Assembly (NCBI GenBank): GCA_945877965.1
Contig: CAMCTH010000219.1
Coordinates: forward strand, 1-7,505
Direction: 5' to 3'
Origin: Planctomicrobium piriforme
GTDB taxonomy: Bacteria > Planctomycetota > Planctomycetia > Pirellulales > PNKZ01
DNA: 7,505 nt
Made by a program: the position numbers and the translations under genes. Position 1 is the first letter of the stretch, and each line of letters begins with the position of its first letter. Under the pieces are notes generated by a model. The model was not told where the DNA came from, did not search any database, and was given only the letters and a program-made list of their open reading frames with translations. This document shows, piece after piece, positions 6,563 to 7,505 of the stretch.

Positions 6563-6590
6563 CGGCTCGGACTCACTCCGATCCGAGCCG
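6563..6590 (+). other. Hairpin after the DUF4340 gene, competing with the large inverted repeat
   Basis: CGGCTCGGA (6563-6571) pairs perfectly with TCCGAGCCG (6582-6590), a 9-bp stem with a 10-nt loop starting 12 bases after the stop codon. The nearest T-run (6608-6613) is 17 bases beyond the stem, so it is not a canonical terminator. Its right half is also the outer left arm of the larger repeat 6582-6679, so the two structures exclude each other. Confidence 0.55.
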
Positions 6591-6679
6591 CGCACGTCAG
6601 TAAGCGGTTTTTGTCTTACATGCCGTCGGCGTTGTCAGACGCTGCCGAGCGGACCGCTTACTGACGTGCGCGGCTCGGA
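6582..6679. repeat. 98-nt element with 27-bp perfect inverted repeats
   Basis: Positions 6582-6608 and 6653-6679 are exact reverse complements over 27 bp, with a 44-nt centre that itself has short inverted repeats. The arm core is CCGCTTACTGACGTGCGCGG. There is no T-run after the right arm, so it is not a typical terminator. I see no convincing target-site duplication and no coding capacity. It may be a REP- or MITE-like repeat. I recall similar GCTTAC..CGGCTCGG palindromes in planctomycete intergenic DNA, but cannot verify this here. Confidence 0.75.
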
Positions 6680-6681
6680 AA

Positions 6682-6709
6682 GACGCGGAAATATCTCTGG
6701 CTCCGCGTC
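6682..6709. other. Small hairpin upstream of the metK promoter
   Basis: GACGCGGA (6682-6689) and TCCGCGTC (6702-6709) are exact reverse complements with a 12-nt AT-richer loop. It sits between the large inverted repeat and the promoter. It may be part of a compound transcription end for the ABC cluster, but no T-run follows. Confidence 0.45.
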
Positions 6710-6727
6710 GCGATCACTTTACGCTCC

Positions 6728-6757
6728 TTGTCGCGCTGCGGCATGGGGCGCTATAAT
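6728..6757 (+). promoter_or_regulatory. Sigma70-type promoter for metK
   Basis: A perfect TATAAT at 6752-6757 is preceded, with an 18-base spacer, by TTGTCG at 6728-6733 (4 of 6 to consensus). Transcription from about 6764 would give a leader of about 44 nt. That leader is too short for the known SAM riboswitch classes that often control metK elsewhere, and none is seen. Confidence 0.7.
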
Positions 6758-6796
6758 CCGGGTTCGTCGCTTCTAACCATTTGTTCGCGTGCTGAG

Positions 6797-6801
6797 GGAG
6801 G
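6797..6801 (+). promoter_or_regulatory. Shine-Dalgarno for metK
   Basis: GGAGG within GAGGGAGGTG ends 6 bases before the GTG at 6808, and decides this non-ATG start. It is the strongest ribosome binding site in the window. Confidence 0.8.
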
Positions 6802-6807
6802 TGTCGG

Positions 6808-7505
6808 GTGGCCGGTCGCAAGTATTTGTTCACCAGTGAATCGGTCAGCAAGGGTCACCCCGATAAGTTGGCCGACGCCATTTCCGACGGCGTCCTCGAC
6901 GCCCTCTTCACCCAAGACCCGATGAGCCGCGTTGCCTGCGAAACGCTGGTCACGACGGGCCTCGCGGTCGTCGCCGGCGAAATCACCACCAAGGCGCAAG
7001 TGAACTATGCCGACGTCGTGCGGCAAACCATTTGCGACGTCGGCTACGACGACGACGCCAAGGGGATCAACGGCAAGACGTGCGCCGTGATGATCACGCT
7101 CGATCGCCAAAGCCCCGACATCGCCCAAGGCGTCAACGACGACGCCGCGAAGGGGAAGGACGTCGGCGCCGGCGATCAAGGCCTGATGTTCGGCTACGCC
7201 TGCAACGACACGCCCGAGCTGATGCCGCTGCCGATCGCGCTGGCTCACCGGATCACAAACTCGTTGACCGCCGCCCGCGAAAAAGGCGGGGTCAAATGGA
7301 TCCGCCCCGACAGCAAGAGCCAAGTCACCATCGAGTACGAAGGATGGAAGCCGGTTCGGATCGACACGGTCGTCGTCAGCACGCAGCACGACGAGACGGT
7401 CACCCACAAGCAAATTGAAGACTACGTTCGCGATCAGATCATCAAGCCGCTGCTGCCCGCCGATCTGGCCGGCGGCGCGATCAAGTACCACATCAACCCG
7501 ACGGG
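6808..7505 (+). CDS. metK: S-adenosylmethionine synthetase (methionine adenosyltransferase), 5' part
   Basis: Makes S-adenosylmethionine from methionine and ATP in the cytoplasm. The first 232 codons are present and the gene runs off the right edge; the family is usually about 385-400 residues, so about 60 percent is visible. The N-terminal start KYLFTSESVSKGHPDKLAD aligns closely with the E. coli enzyme and includes the GHPDK ATP-site motif (His17). The nearly invariant GAGDQGLMFGYA motif is at 120-131, followed by RPDSKSQVT and the VVVSTQHDE segment, and the last complete residues read INPT. Translation starts at GTG 6808, set by the GGAGG six bases upstream and by agreement with the family N terminus. 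It has its own promoter and is probably not part of the ABC operon. No frameshift or missing key residue is seen. Confidence 0.97.
   Translation, partial: MAGRKYLFTSESVSKGHPDKLADAISDGVLDALFTQDPMSRVACETLVTTGLAVVAGEITTKAQVNYADVVRQTICDVGYDDDAKGINGKTCAVMITLDRQSPDIAQGVNDDAAKGKDVGAGDQGLMFGYACNDTPELMPLPIALAHRITNSLTAAREKGGVKWIRPDSKSQVTIEYEGWKPVRIDTVVVSTQHDETVTHKQIEDYVRDQIIKPLLPADLAGGAIKYHINPT

Noticed and set aside
6764..6807. SAM riboswitch ahead of metK
   Set aside because: The predicted leader is only about 44 nt, mostly occupied by the SD region, and no riboswitch-like helices are visible.

Overview
The window looks like a piece of a Planctomycetota chromosome, probably Pirellulales-like. The DNA is GC-rich. 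The first gene has the C-terminal architecture of a Prc/Tsp-type processing protease. The central genes have the arrangement I associate with planctomycetes: a GldA-like ATPase, a GldF permease fused to GldG, and a DUF4340 partner. The taxonomic call is inference from gene content. All recognisable genes are on the + strand.

Layout. Positions 1-245 hold the 3' end of a carboxy-terminal processing protease gene, closed by a terminator that is a perfect 28-bp palindrome (280-307) followed by a T-run. A gene-free leader (316-587) contains a good sigma70-type promoter (498-526). It drives a three-gene cluster: an ABC ATPase (588-1319), a 1007-residue ABC-2 permease/GldG fusion (1419-4442) and a 674-residue membrane-anchored DUF4340 protein (4526-6550). 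The 257-bp gap after the cluster contains three hairpin-forming segments, including a 98-nt element with 27-bp perfect inverted repeats. It also contains a promoter with a consensus TATAAT and a strong Shine-Dalgarno for metK, which runs off the right edge.

How the genes work together. The ATPase would power the membrane domain of the fusion protein from the cytoplasm. The GldG half of the fusion and the DUF4340 protein both project to the extracytoplasmic side and probably form an accessory assembly on the transporter. The substrate is unknown. The Gld names come from Flavobacterium gliding motility, and nothing here shows gliding. The flanking protease and metK genes have their own terminator or promoter and look functionally separate.

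Most notable signals. (1) Long Ala/Thr/Ser/Pro-rich linkers built on the same TPSAT-like motif sit inside both the GldG domain and the DUF4340 protein. (2) A degenerate 7-bp tandem repeat (consensus SYGAACY on the + strand) occupies the gap just upstream of both the permease and the DUF4340 start codons, where a Shine-Dalgarno would be expected, and an inverted copy lies just after the ATPase stop. (3) A large perfect inverted-repeat element precedes metK and shares one arm with a competing smaller hairpin.
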